A stretch of 36,370 bases of DNA from Gammaproteobacteria bacterium (GCA_028818225.1 JAPPOG010000067.1:1-36370), one strand, 5' to 3'; positions 16,227-25,016 are shown, counted from the stretch's first letter. Numbers and translations: made by a program. The notes: generated by a model not told the origin, from the sequence alone.

Positions 16227-17219
16227 TTGTTACGCCTGATCGGAGTAATAGTAATTAGTGCTGTTCTCATTGCTTGTAGTGAACAAGCAGGTGAACGTAG
16301 CACCTATGTCCTCACAACTGGCACCACCGGTGGTACGTTCTATCCCGTAGGAGTCGCCCTTTCCACGCTGGTTTCTGCCCAGGAAGACGCAGGCTTTTCT
16401 CTGTCTTCCATCAGTTCAGCCGGCTCCATGGAAAACATTAAACTGATGCGGGATAACCAGGCGCAATTTGCCATCCTCCTGGGCATTTTTGGCGCCTGGG
16501 CCTATGAAGGCTCGGGACCAATTCGCAATCCATACAAAAATTTCAGATCAATCAGTGCCATGTGGCCAAACGTCGAACACTTTGTGCTGCGTTCCGACCT
16601 GGTGCAGGACGGAGGTGTAATGGATATCAATAAACTGGATGGTGCACGCTTCTCAATTGGAATGCGAAATTCCGGCGCCGAATTCACGGGTATCTATATC
16701 TTTAATGCGCTCGGCATCGACTATGACAATGAACTGGCAATTGCCTACATGGGTTACGGTCCGTCTGCCAATGCCCTACAGGACGGTAATATCGTCGGCA
16801 TGAATATCCCTGCTGGCCCCCCAGTTACTGCAATCACCCGCGCCTTCGCCTTGCTGGGTGATGGCATGACCGTACTGGAATTTACCGAAGAAGATGTGAT
16901 TAACATGAATCATGAATTTCCCCTGTGGGAGCTATACCAGATTCCAGCAGGAACGTATCCCACACAGGAAGCTGCTATTCACACAGCGGCCAGTCCAAAT
17001 ATTTTCGTCGTAAGAGATGATGTCTCGGAAGAGATTGTGTACAACATGACTAAAATGCTCTGGGAAAACCTGGCAACCCTGCAGGAAATTCATGGCGCCA
17101 CCAGATCCATGGCAATTGAGATTGCCCTGAGCGGAATACCGGTTCCTCTCCATCCTGGAGCTTTGCGTTATTACCGGGAGCAAGGGGTAGATATCCCAGA
17201 ACATTTGTTAGGCGGATAA
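16227..17219 (+). CDS. Orphan TAXI-family TRAP solute-binding lipoprotein
   Basis: The 330-residue product has a lipoprotein signal (MLRLIGVIVISAVLIAC, lipidated Cys17) and a TAXI binding fold: YVLTTGTTGGTFYPVGVAL, QAQFAILLGIFGAWAYEG and the terminal VPLHPGALRYYREQGVD. I chose the TTG at 16227 because AGGTGA lies a few nt upstream and the lipobox then sits at residue 17; an ATG at 16182 without a Shine-Dalgarno site is the alternative. No permease follows; the only TRAP permease in the window is about 10 kb away on the other strand. It may serve that permease, another encoded elsewhere, or act as a ligand sensor. It differs from the other binding protein in being lipid-anchored and shorter. 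Confidence 0.88.
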   Translation: MLRLIGVIVISAVLIACSEQAGERSTYVLTTGTTGGTFYPVGVALSTLVSAQEDAGFSLSSISSAGSMENIKLMRDNQAQFAILLGIFGAWAYEGSGPIRNPYKNFRSISAMWPNVEHFVLRSDLVQDGGVMDINKLDGARFSIGMRNSGAEFTGIYIFNALGIDYDNELAIAYMGYGPSANALQDGNIVGMNIPAGPPVTAITRAFALLGDGMTVLEFTEEDVINMNHEFPLWELYQIPAGTYPTQEAAIHTAASPNIFVVRDDVSEEIVYNMTKMLWENLATLQEIHGATRSMAIEIALSGIPVPLHPGALRYYREQGVDIPEHLLGG

Positions 17220-17233
17220 GTCACATCAGATGA

Positions 17234-17941
17234 CTAATTAATTGGCAAGTCGAAGTAAGTATCGGGAAAGGGCTCATCCTCAAGCGTAAAGTGCCACCAT
17301 TCTTCTGTTAGTGGATTAAAACCGTAACGCATCATTATCTCTCTCAATATTTCCCGATTGGTTTTCTGCGGTAAAGAAACCTCGAGGCTGGTTGGCCAGG
17401 AAATTGGGTCGAAGAAATCCCAGGGAGAACCCATATCGAGTTCGGCACCGGTTGCAAGATCCACCAGGGTCAGATCTACCGTTGAGCCTCTTGAATGACC
17501 GGACTGCGCCGCTATATAGCCTTGTTCGAAAAGATCAGACTTGGCAACATTCGGGTAGTATTGCTGTTTACTTGATAGATCGTCGTTAGCTGCCCAACGC
17601 AGGAAATGGTCAACCGCTCGCTGCGGACGATAGGCATCGAAGACCTTTAAACCCAATCCCCGGTCAGTCAACTCTAATTGGATAGCCGCCAATGCCAGAG
17701 CCGTATCCAGTGTCATTAAAACCCTGTTCGCGTTATAGCCGCTAACAGGTTCACCAACGAAATTATCACCGGTGAAATAACGCAATTCAGTTTGAATCGG
17801 CTCAACATCCCCCCTGATGAAAGAATTTACGTCATAGAAACCATTGATACTGGAAGCACCCTGCTCATTCTGCACAGCAGCACAGCTCTGCAATAGCGTA
17901 ATCAATCCGATACAATAAAGCGTTTTCGTGAGATAGCTCAT
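17234..17941 (-). CDS. VanX/DdpX-like D-Ala-D-Ala dipeptidase lipoprotein
   Basis: The 235-residue product has a lipoprotein signal (LLQSC, Cys20). The VanX-family zinc and catalytic residues are all present with family spacing: FDAYRPQ (Arg105), SGHSRGSTVD (His149, Asp156) and EEWWHF (Glu214, His217). The enzyme should hydrolyse D-Ala-D-Ala or related D-containing dipeptides. Because it is exported and lipid-anchored, a role in recycling or scavenging peptidoglycan peptides is more likely than vancomycin resistance, and no vanHA-like partners are present. It converges with the upstream TAXI gene (14-bp gap) and diverges from the racemase gene (55-bp gap), which suggests a shared regulatory region with that gene. 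Confidence 0.92.
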   Translation of the reverse strand: MSYLTKTLYCIGLITLLQSCAAVQNEQGASSINGFYDVNSFIRGDVEPIQTELRYFTGDNFVGEPVSGYNANRVLMTLDTALALAAIQLELTDRGLGLKVFDAYRPQRAVDHFLRWAANDDLSSKQQYYPNVAKSDLFEQGYIAAQSGHSRGSTVDLTLVDLATGAELDMGSPWDFFDPISWPTSLEVSLPQKTNREILREIMMRYGFNPLTEEWWHFTLEDEPFPDTYFDLPIN

Positions 17942-17996
17942 AGTGAAAGCCGACTATTTAAAATGAGACACAATTATAAGTAAGAAGAAGGGCAAG

Positions 17997-18695
17997 ATGA
18001 AAACTATTGGCATGCTGGGAGGCATGAGTTGGGAATCAACAGTTTCTTATTACCAGGCACTTAACGAAGGCGTGAAGCAAGCCCTGGGCGGACTTCACTC
18101 GGCCAAGATTGTCATGCATAGCGTAGATTTCGACGAGATCGAAAAACTACAACATGCCGATAACTGGGACGCTACGGCAGAAATACTCAAGCAGTCAGCC
18201 CTGTCTGTCGAAGCCGGCGGCGCTGACTTCCTGATTATCTGCACCAACACCATGCACCTGGTTGCTGCCCAGATTGAAGCCGCTATCAATATTCCAGTGC
18301 TGCATATTGCCGATGCAACTGCGCAACAACTGATAGATGACGGCATTAGCAAGGTTGGCTTACTCGGCACAGCGTTTACCATGGAAAAGTCTTTTTACAA
18401 AGATCGCCTCACCGAAAAATTTGCAATTGAGGTGGTGGTACCTGACGAAGACCAAAGAGCGTTGGTACACAAGGTGATCTATGAAGAACTCTGCCTTGGT
18501 AAAATTAACGAAGGTTCGCGCACTGCGTACCTGGAAATAATTCAACAGTTGCATCAGCGAGGGGCGCAGGCAGTCATCCTCGGTTGTACTGAAATTGCAT
18601 TACTGGTTTCACAGCAGGATACCAATATACCTCTGTATGACACGACAGCAATTCATGCAGCGCAAGCAGTTAGATTTGCTCTCGCTCAAGACTAG
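17997..18695 (+). CDS. Aspartate/glutamate racemase family protein
   Basis: The 232-residue cytoplasmic product begins MKTIGMLGGMSWESTVSYY, the classic start of the YgeA/aspartate racemase group. It keeps both catalytic cysteines of this cofactor-independent family, in CTNTMH (Cys82) and GCTEI (Cys197). It should interconvert L- and D-forms of an amino acid; the substrate could be Asp, Glu or a broader range. The start is fixed by the family N-terminus and an AAGGG site 6-10 nt upstream. Its place next to a D-Ala-D-Ala dipeptidase and before a D-threonine-aldolase-like enzyme suggests a link to D-amino-acid use. No secretion signal is present. Confidence 0.93.
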   Translation: MKTIGMLGGMSWESTVSYYQALNEGVKQALGGLHSAKIVMHSVDFDEIEKLQHADNWDATAEILKQSALSVEAGGADFLIICTNTMHLVAAQIEAAINIPVLHIADATAQQLIDDGISKVGLLGTAFTMEKSFYKDRLTEKFAIEVVVPDEDQRALVHKVIYEELCLGKINEGSRTAYLEIIQQLHQRGAQAVILGCTEIALLVSQQDTNIPLYDTTAIHAAQAVRFALAQD

Positions 18696-18997
18696 TTAAA
18701 GCGATGACTTGCTGAAAAGTCCGCCTTCCTTAAGCCTTCACTCCTTGGCCCTAACTGGTAGCAGCGGTCCTTAGCTGCCAGGCGCCGAGCAAAATTTAAA
18801 CCCACTTCGAATTCCCGAGCTTTGCTCTGGCAACACAAACGGCAAGACCCATCCTTGCAACCTGGCTTGCAGCAGGAAATGAGTCATCTCTTGGCGGGAT
18901 TAGAGACCCAAACACCCGGCTTTGTTTGTTGGAGAATCCCTCCGCAAACGAGTATGCTTGAGGCAATTTAAATCAGAATCATGATGGGAGCGTTACA
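18696..18997. other. Intergenic stretch, no gene; one imperfect hairpin
   Basis: This stretch lies between the racemase and the Tat-exported PLP enzyme. A hairpin with arms CTGGTAGC (18755-18762) and GCTGCCAG (18774-18781, one G-T pair) is the only structure I noticed. It has no T-run and is not a clear terminator. No convincing open frame or tRNA-like pattern was seen. The promoter of the PLP enzyme gene probably lies near the right end. Confidence 0.5.
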
Positions 18998-20239
18998 ATG
19001 CCCAAATCATCCATGTCCCGGCGTCGCTTCCTGCAATCAACTGGCGCTGCAGCACTCTGGCTTCCTACTACCGTGAAAGGATATACCGCTAACGAAATTC
19101 AGGCCCTCTATGTCGATGGCGAAATGCAGGAAGATGTCGAGAAATGGGAACTGGACACACCTTGTTTGTGTGTCGATCTGGATTTATTGGAAGCTAACAT
19201 CGCGACCATGGAAGCTACCGTTAGACGTAATGGTATCGCCAGCAGACCTCATGCCAAAACACACAAAACACCAGTAATCGCCCAAATGCAATTGGACAAT
19301 GGATCAGTAGGTATTTGTACCGCCAAGGTCAGTGAAGCAGAAGCAATGTTTCAGAATGGCATCGACGAAATTCTGATGACCACAACCAATGTCACCCCGA
19401 CCAAAATTCGCCGTGCTATGAATTTACGCCAGGCCAACTCGCGCTTTATCCAGGCGACGGATTCACCCGAGAATGCCCGTTTGTTATCGGCAGCAGCAAC
19501 TGCCATGGGTTTTGTCGCCGATGTCGTTGTCGACGTAGATCCTGGTGGGCATCGAACCGGTATAACACCCGGACAGCCTGCGTTGGAACTCGCCCAGTTA
19601 ATCGACCAGTTACCAGGGCTAAATTTGCGCGGCCTGCTCTGCTATGACGGCGGCTCACAACACGTGATTGGTTTTGATGAAAGAAAGACCCAGACCCTGC
19701 AAAGGCTGGTAGCTGCTACCGAAACCTATGACCTGTTTAATCAGAGCGGATTAAGCACAGAAATTTTCAGCGGCGGTGGAACCGGTACTTATAATATTGA
19801 CCATGAAACTCGGGGACTTACTGATGTACAGGTCGGTAGTTATGTGTTCATGGATGCTCAGTACATTGATATCGGCGGTGAAACCGATGACGAAGTCTAT
19901 TCAGATTTTGGCGCGTCGCTGACAATTCTCACTACTGTGCTAAATGATCAATACGAAGGCAGGGTAACGACAGATGCTGGCGCAAAAGCCTGTACTATTA
20001 ATCGACCCTGGGCGCGGGTCAAAGGTGAAACCGGCATGAGCTATACCTCCGGTTCCGATGAATTCGGCACCTTGCGCTATGAAGACAATGCGTCACGCGC
20101 TTATAAGGTTGGCGATAAACTGGAACTTATTGTTTCCCATTGTGATCCAGTGGTTAATCTGTATAACCAGATGTATGCAATTCGTAATGATCGAGTCGAA
20201 GCTGTTTGGCAAATTGCCGCACGAGGATTGTCTGCATAA
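18998..20239 (+). CDS. Tat-exported D-threonine-aldolase-fold PLP enzyme
   Basis: The 413-residue product begins with a twin-arginine signal (SRRRFLQSTGAAALWLP, residues 7-23). The rest is a fold-III PLP enzyme of the D-threonine aldolase/DSD1 (D-serine dehydratase-like) group. RPHAKTHK (Lys87 as the likely PLP lysine) opens the alanine-racemase-like barrel, followed by VVDVDPGGHRTG, FSGGGTGTYN and the C-terminal metal-site motif SHCDPVVNLY. It probably cleaves or dehydrates beta-hydroxy D-amino acids. Tat export fits a protein that folds around PLP in the cytoplasm. GGGAG lies about 7 nt before ATG 18998. Its nearest neighbours are the racemase and the VanX-like dipeptidase. Confidence 0.92.
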   Translation: MPKSSMSRRRFLQSTGAAALWLPTTVKGYTANEIQALYVDGEMQEDVEKWELDTPCLCVDLDLLEANIATMEATVRRNGIASRPHAKTHKTPVIAQMQLDNGSVGICTAKVSEAEAMFQNGIDEILMTTTNVTPTKIRRAMNLRQANSRFIQATDSPENARLLSAAATAMGFVADVVVDVDPGGHRTGITPGQPALELAQLIDQLPGLNLRGLLCYDGGSQHVIGFDERKTQTLQRLVAATETYDLFNQSGLSTEIFSGGGTGTYNIDHETRGLTDVQVGSYVFMDAQYIDIGGETDDEVYSDFGASLTILTTVLNDQYEGRVTTDAGAKACTINRPWARVKGETGMSYTSGSDEFGTLRYEDNASRAYKVGDKLELIVSHCDPVVNLYNQMYAIRNDRVEAVWQIAARGLSA

Positions 20240-20617
20240 CTCCCCTTCGGTAAATCAGTGGTTTTCAGTTTCTTACTGAGCGATCTTGATACTGTGCTGA
20301 TAAGACATCTTTCGGACCGCAACTTGCTCTGGCTACAAGCCACCAATTTTTGTTGCGGTGCTCTGGCTAATCAGTTTTACAGGCAACGTATCTTTAACAA
20401 TCGTCGGCCGCTCCTGTTTACCGTCCATGAAGCGGTACTTGGGTTTACCCGCATCAGGTATGATTCCTTCAAAGCGTTCAAACCAAACAATTCGATCCAA
20501 TAAGTAAACCTGATGAGGCCTACCTTGATTTCGGCGTACAACGATTCGCCGCACACAAATTTTATCTACCGGAAGGTTTCTCAATAAATAGCCATCACTT
20601 TGCCATTACAGTCCTCA
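20240..20617. other. Gap between two plus-strand genes; holds one minus-strand frame
   Basis: No plus-strand gene is supported here. The minus strand has a continuous, protein-like open frame (20333-20584), listed separately as doubtful. The promoter for the acetyltransferase gene must also lie in this region. Confidence 0.5.
20333..20584 (-). CDS. Doubtful small basic protein (83 residues)
   Basis: This minus-strand frame encodes a charged, cytoplasmic-looking peptide with normal amino-acid balance, including RRIVVRRNQGRPHQVYLLD, WFERFEGIIPDAGKPKYRF and DGKQERPTIVKDTLP. Its only convenient start is a TTG at 20584 without a Shine-Dalgarno site. I do not recognise a family. It fills most of an otherwise empty gap and reads more like protein than the other frames there, so it may be a real small gene, a remnant of one, or chance. 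Confidence 0.35.
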   Translation of the reverse strand: MRNLPVDKICVRRIVVRRNQGRPHQVYLLDRIVWFERFEGIIPDAGKPKYRFMDGKQERPTIVKDTLPVKLISQSTATKIGGL

Positions 20618-21121
20618 ATGAAAATTAGAAAGGAAATAAATGAAGATAGTGAAAAAATCTTCGCCCTCAATGCCAGCGCTTTCCCCAGTGAGGTAGAAGC
20701 GCGACTGGTAGATCGCCTGCGGGAAACCGCGACACCTTTTGTTTCACTGTTGGCAGAGGAAGATGGAGAAATCAAAGGCCATATACTCTTCACCCCGGTC
20801 ACCCTGGACTCAGCTCCCGAATTAAGCATGCTCGGCCTGGCACCAATGGCGGTAGCACCGCAATTTCAGAATAGCGGCATTGGTTCCCGGCTCGTAGAAG
20901 CAGGTCTCGAGGAATGCAGAAAATTAGATACACAGGCAGTAATCGTGCTGGGCCATCCAGACTACTACCCTCGATTCGGTTTTGTACCCTCGGTCAACTA
21001 CGGCATCAAATCGGAATACGATGTACCGGACGAGGTATTCCTGGTGCGCGAATTAATTCCAGGCTCACTGAGTCATAAACCGGGCATCGTGTCCTACCAT
21101 CCTGCCTTCGCCAGAATCTAA
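20618..21121 (+). CDS. GNAT-family N-acetyltransferase (YhbS-like)
   Basis: The 167-residue cytoplasmic product has the GNAT acetyl-CoA-binding motif (LGLAPMAVAPQFQNSGIGSR, then LVEAGLEEC) and the downstream GHPDYYPRFGFVPS segment typical of YhbS-like acetyltransferases. It transfers an acetyl group from acetyl-CoA to an amine; the acceptor is unknown. ATG 20618 is chosen because MKIRKEINEDSEKIF is the usual family start; no clear Shine-Dalgarno site precedes it, and an in-frame TTG six codons upstream is possible. The 115-bp gap to the ligase gene argues against a tight operon. Confidence 0.9.
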   Translation: MKIRKEINEDSEKIFALNASAFPSEVEARLVDRLRETATPFVSLLAEEDGEIKGHILFTPVTLDSAPELSMLGLAPMAVAPQFQNSGIGSRLVEAGLEECRKLDTQAVIVLGHPDYYPRFGFVPSVNYGIKSEYDVPDEVFLVRELIPGSLSHKPGIVSYHPAFARI

Positions 21122-21128
21122 ATCTTGC

Positions 21129-21150
21129 TGTACTTTTGTTGTACTTTAGT
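21129..21150. repeat. Tandem 11-bp repeat upstream of the acyl-CoA ligase
   Basis: TGTACTTTTGT (21129-21139) is followed directly by TGTACTTTAGT (21140-21150), differing at one base. It lies about 90 bp upstream of the ligase start and just past the acetyltransferase stop. It could be a regulator site or chance; nothing else supports a function. Confidence 0.4.
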
Positions 21151-21236
21151 TGAGCTTTCGTAATAGCTGACTTAAAGTTCGACCATGTCGCAATGTGAAC
21201 ACTGGCAATATATAAATAAGAAGAAGGAAGTAAAAA

Positions 21237-22805
21237 GTGATTTTTGAAAACAACCTCCCTGAAGTAAGCGTTCCGAATCTGGACCTAACCAGCGTTGTCC
21301 TGGCGAGAGTGGACGAATTCGCCGATAAGGCTGCCCTGATTGACGGCCCCAGCGGCAGAACCCTGACCTTTTCCCAATTGCGGACCCAAATTAATCATCT
21401 CGCTGCCGGTTTGCACCAGCGCGGTTTCAAGAAAGGCGATGTGTGCGCAGTGTTCTGCCCTAATGTCCCGGAATACGCCACCATTTTCCTTGGAGTGGCT
21501 GCTGCCGGCGGGATAAATACAACTGTGAACTCTCTGTACTCTACGAAAGATCTGGTGCATCAATTTAATGATTCGGGTGCCAAAATTTTAATCACCATTC
21601 CTCAATTCATGGATCGAGCGGCTCCTGCAGCAGCAGAATGTGGTATCGAAGAAATTTTTGTCCTGGGGGAAGCCGTAGGTGCAACGCCATTTGCCGAGCT
21701 GTTAAACAATGACGGTAATCCACCAGAAGTAGCTATCGATCCCAAGACAGACCTGGTTGCACTTCCCTATTCCAGCGGCACAACCGGGCTGGCCAAAGGA
21801 GTCATGCTTACTCACGAGAATCTGACATCGAACATGGTTCTAACCGAATCGATTAACTCCATTACCGACGAAGACAGCTTAATCGGAGTGCTTCCCTTCT
21901 TTCATATTTACGGCATGGTATTGATTCTTAATCTGGCGATTTATCGCGGCGTAACCCTGGTGACAATGCCGCGTTTTGATCTCGAACAGTTTCTCCAAAT
22001 TGTGCAGGATTACAAGATTACCTGCCTCAACCTGGTACCGCCCCTGATTCTTGCCCTGGCCAAACATCCTCTGGTAGACGAATACGATATCTCCAGCATT
22101 CGCCTGATTAGCTCCGGTGCCGCTCCGCTCGGGGCCGAGCTGGAAGATGCCTGTGCCAAGCGCGTGGACTGCGGTGTTTATCAGGGCTACGGATTAACAG
22201 AGGTGGCTGGCGCCTGTCACGTTAACACCTTGCCGGTGCCACCAAACAAAACCGGCTCTGTTGGTCGCGTGATTCCAAATACTTATTCGAAAATCATCGA
22301 TACCGAAACCGGCGCAGATCTCGGCATTAACGAGCGAGGGGAAGTCTTGATTAAAGGTCAGCATGTCATGGTGGGCTACCTTAATAACGAGGAAGCCACC
22401 AAAGGCTGTATCGATGAAGACGGCTGGTTTCATACCGGCGATATCGGTTACGCCGACGAAGATGGTTACTTCTATATAGTGGACCGGGTTAAAGAGTTGA
22501 TTAAGTACAAGGCCTACCAGGTAGCACCTGCAGAATTGGAGGCGCTGCTGTTAACCCATGCCGCTATCGCCGACGCAGCCGTAATCCCTTCTCCGGATGA
22601 AGAAGCCGGTGAAATTCCAAAAGCCTTTGTGGTATTGAAAGATGAAATTTCCCCTGAAGAGATCATGAACTGGGTGGCGGAACAGGTAGCGCCCCACAAA
22701 AAGATACGCAAACTGGATATCGTCGACGAAATTCCAAAATCAGCCTCGGGAAAAATTCTCAGACGGGTGTTAGTAGAGCAGGAAAGGGCCAGCCTGCAAC
22801 CTTAA
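21237..22805 (+). CDS. AMP-forming acyl-CoA ligase (4-coumarate/fatty-acid type)
   Basis: The 522-residue product has the full ANL-family motif set: YSSGTTGLAKGVMLTH (about 178-193), QGYGLTE, GWFHTGDIGYADEDGY, the hinge region VDRVKELIKYKAYQVAP and the C-terminal catalytic PKSASGKILRR. It activates a carboxylic acid with ATP to the acyl-AMP and then forms the CoA thioester. The layout is closest to 4-coumarate:CoA ligase-like enzymes, but the acid, aromatic or aliphatic, cannot be told from the motifs. The start is GTG 21237 with AAGGAAG 6 nt upstream. No beta-oxidation genes are adjacent; a crotonase-family gene lies about 9 kb downstream. Confidence 0.95.
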   Translation: MIFENNLPEVSVPNLDLTSVVLARVDEFADKAALIDGPSGRTLTFSQLRTQINHLAAGLHQRGFKKGDVCAVFCPNVPEYATIFLGVAAAGGINTTVNSLYSTKDLVHQFNDSGAKILITIPQFMDRAAPAAAECGIEEIFVLGEAVGATPFAELLNNDGNPPEVAIDPKTDLVALPYSSGTTGLAKGVMLTHENLTSNMVLTESINSITDEDSLIGVLPFFHIYGMVLILNLAIYRGVTLVTMPRFDLEQFLQIVQDYKITCLNLVPPLILALAKHPLVDEYDISSIRLISSGAAPLGAELEDACAKRVDCGVYQGYGLTEVAGACHVNTLPVPPNKTGSVGRVIPNTYSKIIDTETGADLGINERGEVLIKGQHVMVGYLNNEEATKGCIDEDGWFHTGDIGYADEDGYFYIVDRVKELIKYKAYQVAPAELEALLLTHAAIADAAVIPSPDEEAGEIPKAFVVLKDEISPEEIMNWVAEQVAPHKKIRKLDIVDEIPKSASGKILRRVLVEQERASLQP

Positions 22806-23133
22806 GGGCTTGGGACACTGCTGGTCGAAACCCATGTGCCGGATGAGTCGCTAGCTGCCTTTTTGAATCCTTCTTTCTTTGCCAGCACTTCATGCCCGAT
22901 CATTCGATCGAGCGAGTGGTGCCAACCGGCAATATCTTTATTCTGGTTGAACGCAATGGCAAGCTGCGCCAACCCTGTAGCGCAACACCTGAATGCCAAC
23001 GCAGATATAATCCCCCGAGTCTAGATAAGGCAGGACCTAACTTTTTCCCACTGGACAGGAAAAGTAGTTAATTTTTCACAATCAATCCCTTACTGACACT
23101 GGCACTTTAAGGAAAAACTAATGAGGTAACATT
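22806..23133. other. Intergenic stretch, nothing convincing
   Basis: Open frames of 60-65 codons occur on both strands but lack Shine-Dalgarno sites and family signatures. A short imperfect inverted repeat (ACTTTTTCC with GGAAAAGT, about 23040-23066) precedes the DUF1761 gene. The right end holds that gene's ribosome-binding site. Confidence 0.5.
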
Positions 23134-23544
23134 ATGGATATGGGAACTGCTGCTGGAGCAATTAACTGGATATCAGTCAGCGTCGCGGCGCTATCCTCTT
23201 TTATGGTGGGAGGAATCTGGTACGGACCGATATTTGGTCACGCCTGGATGGAAGCCTTTAATTTAACCGAAGAAGACCTGGCCAAACGCAACATGCCGAT
23301 GGTGTTCGGCGTTTCCCTGTTGCTGGCCCTTATCGCTGCCATAAACCTTGAAATGTTTATCGGCGCGGAAGCCACCCTGGCCTTCGGCAGCTTTGCTGGA
23401 TTCGCTGCCGGACTGGGCTGGGTCGCAGCCTTCCTCGGTATTATTTACCTGTTTGAAAATCAATCAATGAAGGCTTACCTGATCAACGCCGGTTATTGTG
23501 TAGTCGCGCTAACGCTGATGGGTGCCATTCTTGGCGCCTGGTAA
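23134..23544 (+). CDS. DUF1761 membrane protein (copy 1)
   Basis: The 136-residue product is a small inner-membrane protein with about four hydrophobic segments. The first is followed by the family motif GGIWYGPIFGHAWME, and later segments include SLLLALIAAINLEMF and GWVAAFLGIIYLFE. It matches the DUF1761 family, whose function is not established. GAGGT lies 7 nt before ATG 23134. A second DUF1761 gene is present at 28592-28978 (minus strand); the two share the layout but differ clearly in sequence. Confidence 0.85.
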   Translation: MDMGTAAGAINWISVSVAALSSFMVGGIWYGPIFGHAWMEAFNLTEEDLAKRNMPMVFGVSLLLALIAAINLEMFIGAEATLAFGSFAGFAAGLGWVAAFLGIIYLFENQSMKAYLINAGYCVVALTLMGAILGAW

Positions 23545-23648
23545 TCCTCCCAATTCCGATCCAATCCCCGCTATAATCGTGAACCAGCGATGATGGCGGG
23601 GCCTCCCCCCTACTGGTATTTCACCCAAGCTTTTAACTACAGCGTTTT

Positions 23649-24983
23649 ATGTCTGAAAAATCTTCCCAGCCTGAAAAAAAAGTTGGCTTCGTTTCACTGG
23701 GCTGCCCAAAAGCATTGGTAGATTCAGAGCGTATTCTCACCCAATTACGTATGGACGGTTATTCCATCGTCCCCAGTTATGACGATGCTGATATCGTGGT
23801 GGTCAACACCTGCGGCTTTATTGATAGCGCCAAAGAAGAATCTTTGCAGGCAATCGGCGAAGCGCTGGATGAGAATGGCAAAGTCATCGTTACCGGCTGC
23901 CTGGGCAAGCAGGCGGATCTGATTACCAGCACTCATCCGAAAGTTCTTGGGGTAACCGGACCGCAGGCCTATGAAGAAGTAGTCACCCAGGTACGAGCGT
24001 ATGTGCCACCACCGGAGGTAAAGCATGATCCTTATGCAAACCTGGTTCCTCCGCAAGGAATTAAGCTTACCCCCAGACATTATGCCTATCTGAAGATTTC
24101 CGAAGGATGCAATCATCGCTGCAGTTTCTGCATTATCCCTTCCATGCGTGGTGACCTGGTGAGCAGGCCCATCGGTGAGGTATTGGACGAAGCCGAACGC
24201 CTGGTTAACGCTGGCGTAAAAGAGCTGCTTGTGATCTCGCAGGACACCAGTGCTTATGGCGTGGATACTAAATACCAAACCGGTTTCTGGCAGGGGCGAC
24301 CGCTGAAGTCGAATATACAGGGGCTTTGTGAAGCACTTGGTGAACTCGGAGTATGGGTGCGCTTGCATTATGTCTACCCCTACCCTCACGTGGACAAAAT
24401 TATCCCGCTAATGGCTGAAAATAGAATTCTTCCTTATCTGGATATTCCTTTCCAGCACGCCAGTCTTAACATTCTTAAAGCAATGCGCCGACCCGCTGCA
24501 ACCGAGAAAACATTAAAGCGCATTGAACAATGGCGCAGCGATTTACCCCACCTGGCTATTCGCAGCACTTTTATTGTTGGCTTCCCTGGAGAATCCGATG
24601 AAGACTTCGAGGCGTTACTGGATTTCTTGCGCGCAGCGAAACTGGATCGTGTTGGCTGTTTTCAGTACTCGCCGGTAAATGGGGCTGCAGCCAATGAGTT
24701 ACCAAATCATGTTGCAGATGAACTGAAAGCAGAGCGCTGGAATCGTTTCATGGCGACGCAACAGGAAATATCGATCAGCAAACTCGCAGATAAAATTGGC
24801 ACATCCGCTGACGTTATAATTGATCAGGTAAACGATGAGGGAGTCATAGGCCGATCCACCGCCGACGCGCCCGAAATTGATGGACTGGTTTATATCGAAA
24901 CATCTGAGGCACTTGAACCAGGGGATATAATTACGGTTCAGGTTAACAACGCAAACGAATACGATTTATTTGCCACTTTCTAG
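23649..24983 (+). CDS. rimO: Ribosomal protein S12 methylthiotransferase RimO
   Basis: The 444-residue product is a radical-SAM methylthiotransferase that adds a methylthio group to the conserved Asp of ribosomal protein S12. The N-terminal UPF0004 domain has its three cluster cysteines ([21 protein letters not shown] and VTGCLGK; Cys19, Cys55, Cys84). The radical-SAM motif is [10 protein letters not shown] (Cys154, Cys158, Cys161), and a C-terminal TRAM domain ends the protein. Length and start match gammaproteobacterial RimO. It is the clearest conserved housekeeping gene in the window and the best taxonomic marker here. It appears to be transcribed alone. Confidence 0.98.
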   Translation: MSEKSSQPEKKVGFVSLGCPKALVDSERILTQLRMDGYSIVPSYDDADIVVVNTCGFIDSAKEESLQAIGEALDENGKVIVTGCLGKQADLITSTHPKVLGVTGPQAYEEVVTQVRAYVPPPEVKHDPYANLVPPQGIKLTPRHYAYLKISEGCNHRCSFCIIPSMRGDLVSRPIGEVLDEAERLVNAGVKELLVISQDTSAYGVDTKYQTGFWQGRPLKSNIQGLCEALGELGVWVRLHYVYPYPHVDKIIPLMAENRILPYLDIPFQHASLNILKAMRRPAATEKTLKRIEQWRSDLPHLAIRSTFIVGFPGESDEDFEALLDFLRAAKLDRVGCFQYSPVNGAAANELPNHVADELKAERWNRFMATQQEISISKLADKIGTSADVIIDQVNDEGVIGRSTADAPEIDGLVYIETSEALEPGDIITVQVNNANEYDLFATF

Positions 24984-24988
24984 CTCAC

Positions 24989-25016
24989 AAAAAAAAAGGC
25001 TGGCATTGAGCCAGCC
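24989..25016 (-). terminator. Rho-independent terminator of the fasciclin gene
   Basis: On the minus strand a perfect 7-bp stem (GGCTGGC, loop TCAAT, GCCAGCC) is followed by nine T residues. It lies about 40 bp past the fasciclin stop and directly beside the RimO stop. It might also help end the convergent rimO transcript, but that strand has no T-run. A second small hairpin (AACTGAG with CTCAGTT, 25027-25045) precedes it. Confidence 0.93.

Noticed and set aside
17234..17941. Vancomycin-resistance vanX
   Set aside because: No vanH- or ligase-like genes are near and the protein is an exported lipoprotein, which fits peptide scavenging better.
18755..18781. Hairpin after the racemase gene as a terminator
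   Set aside because: The 8-bp stem has an 11-nt loop and no T-run on either side.
22802..22999. 65-codon minus-strand frame after the acyl-CoA ligase
   Set aside because: It has no ribosome-binding site or recognisable domain, and its end overlaps the ligase stop.
23745..24389. 214-codon frame antisense to rimO
   Set aside because: rimO is certain here and the antisense product shows no protein-like pattern.
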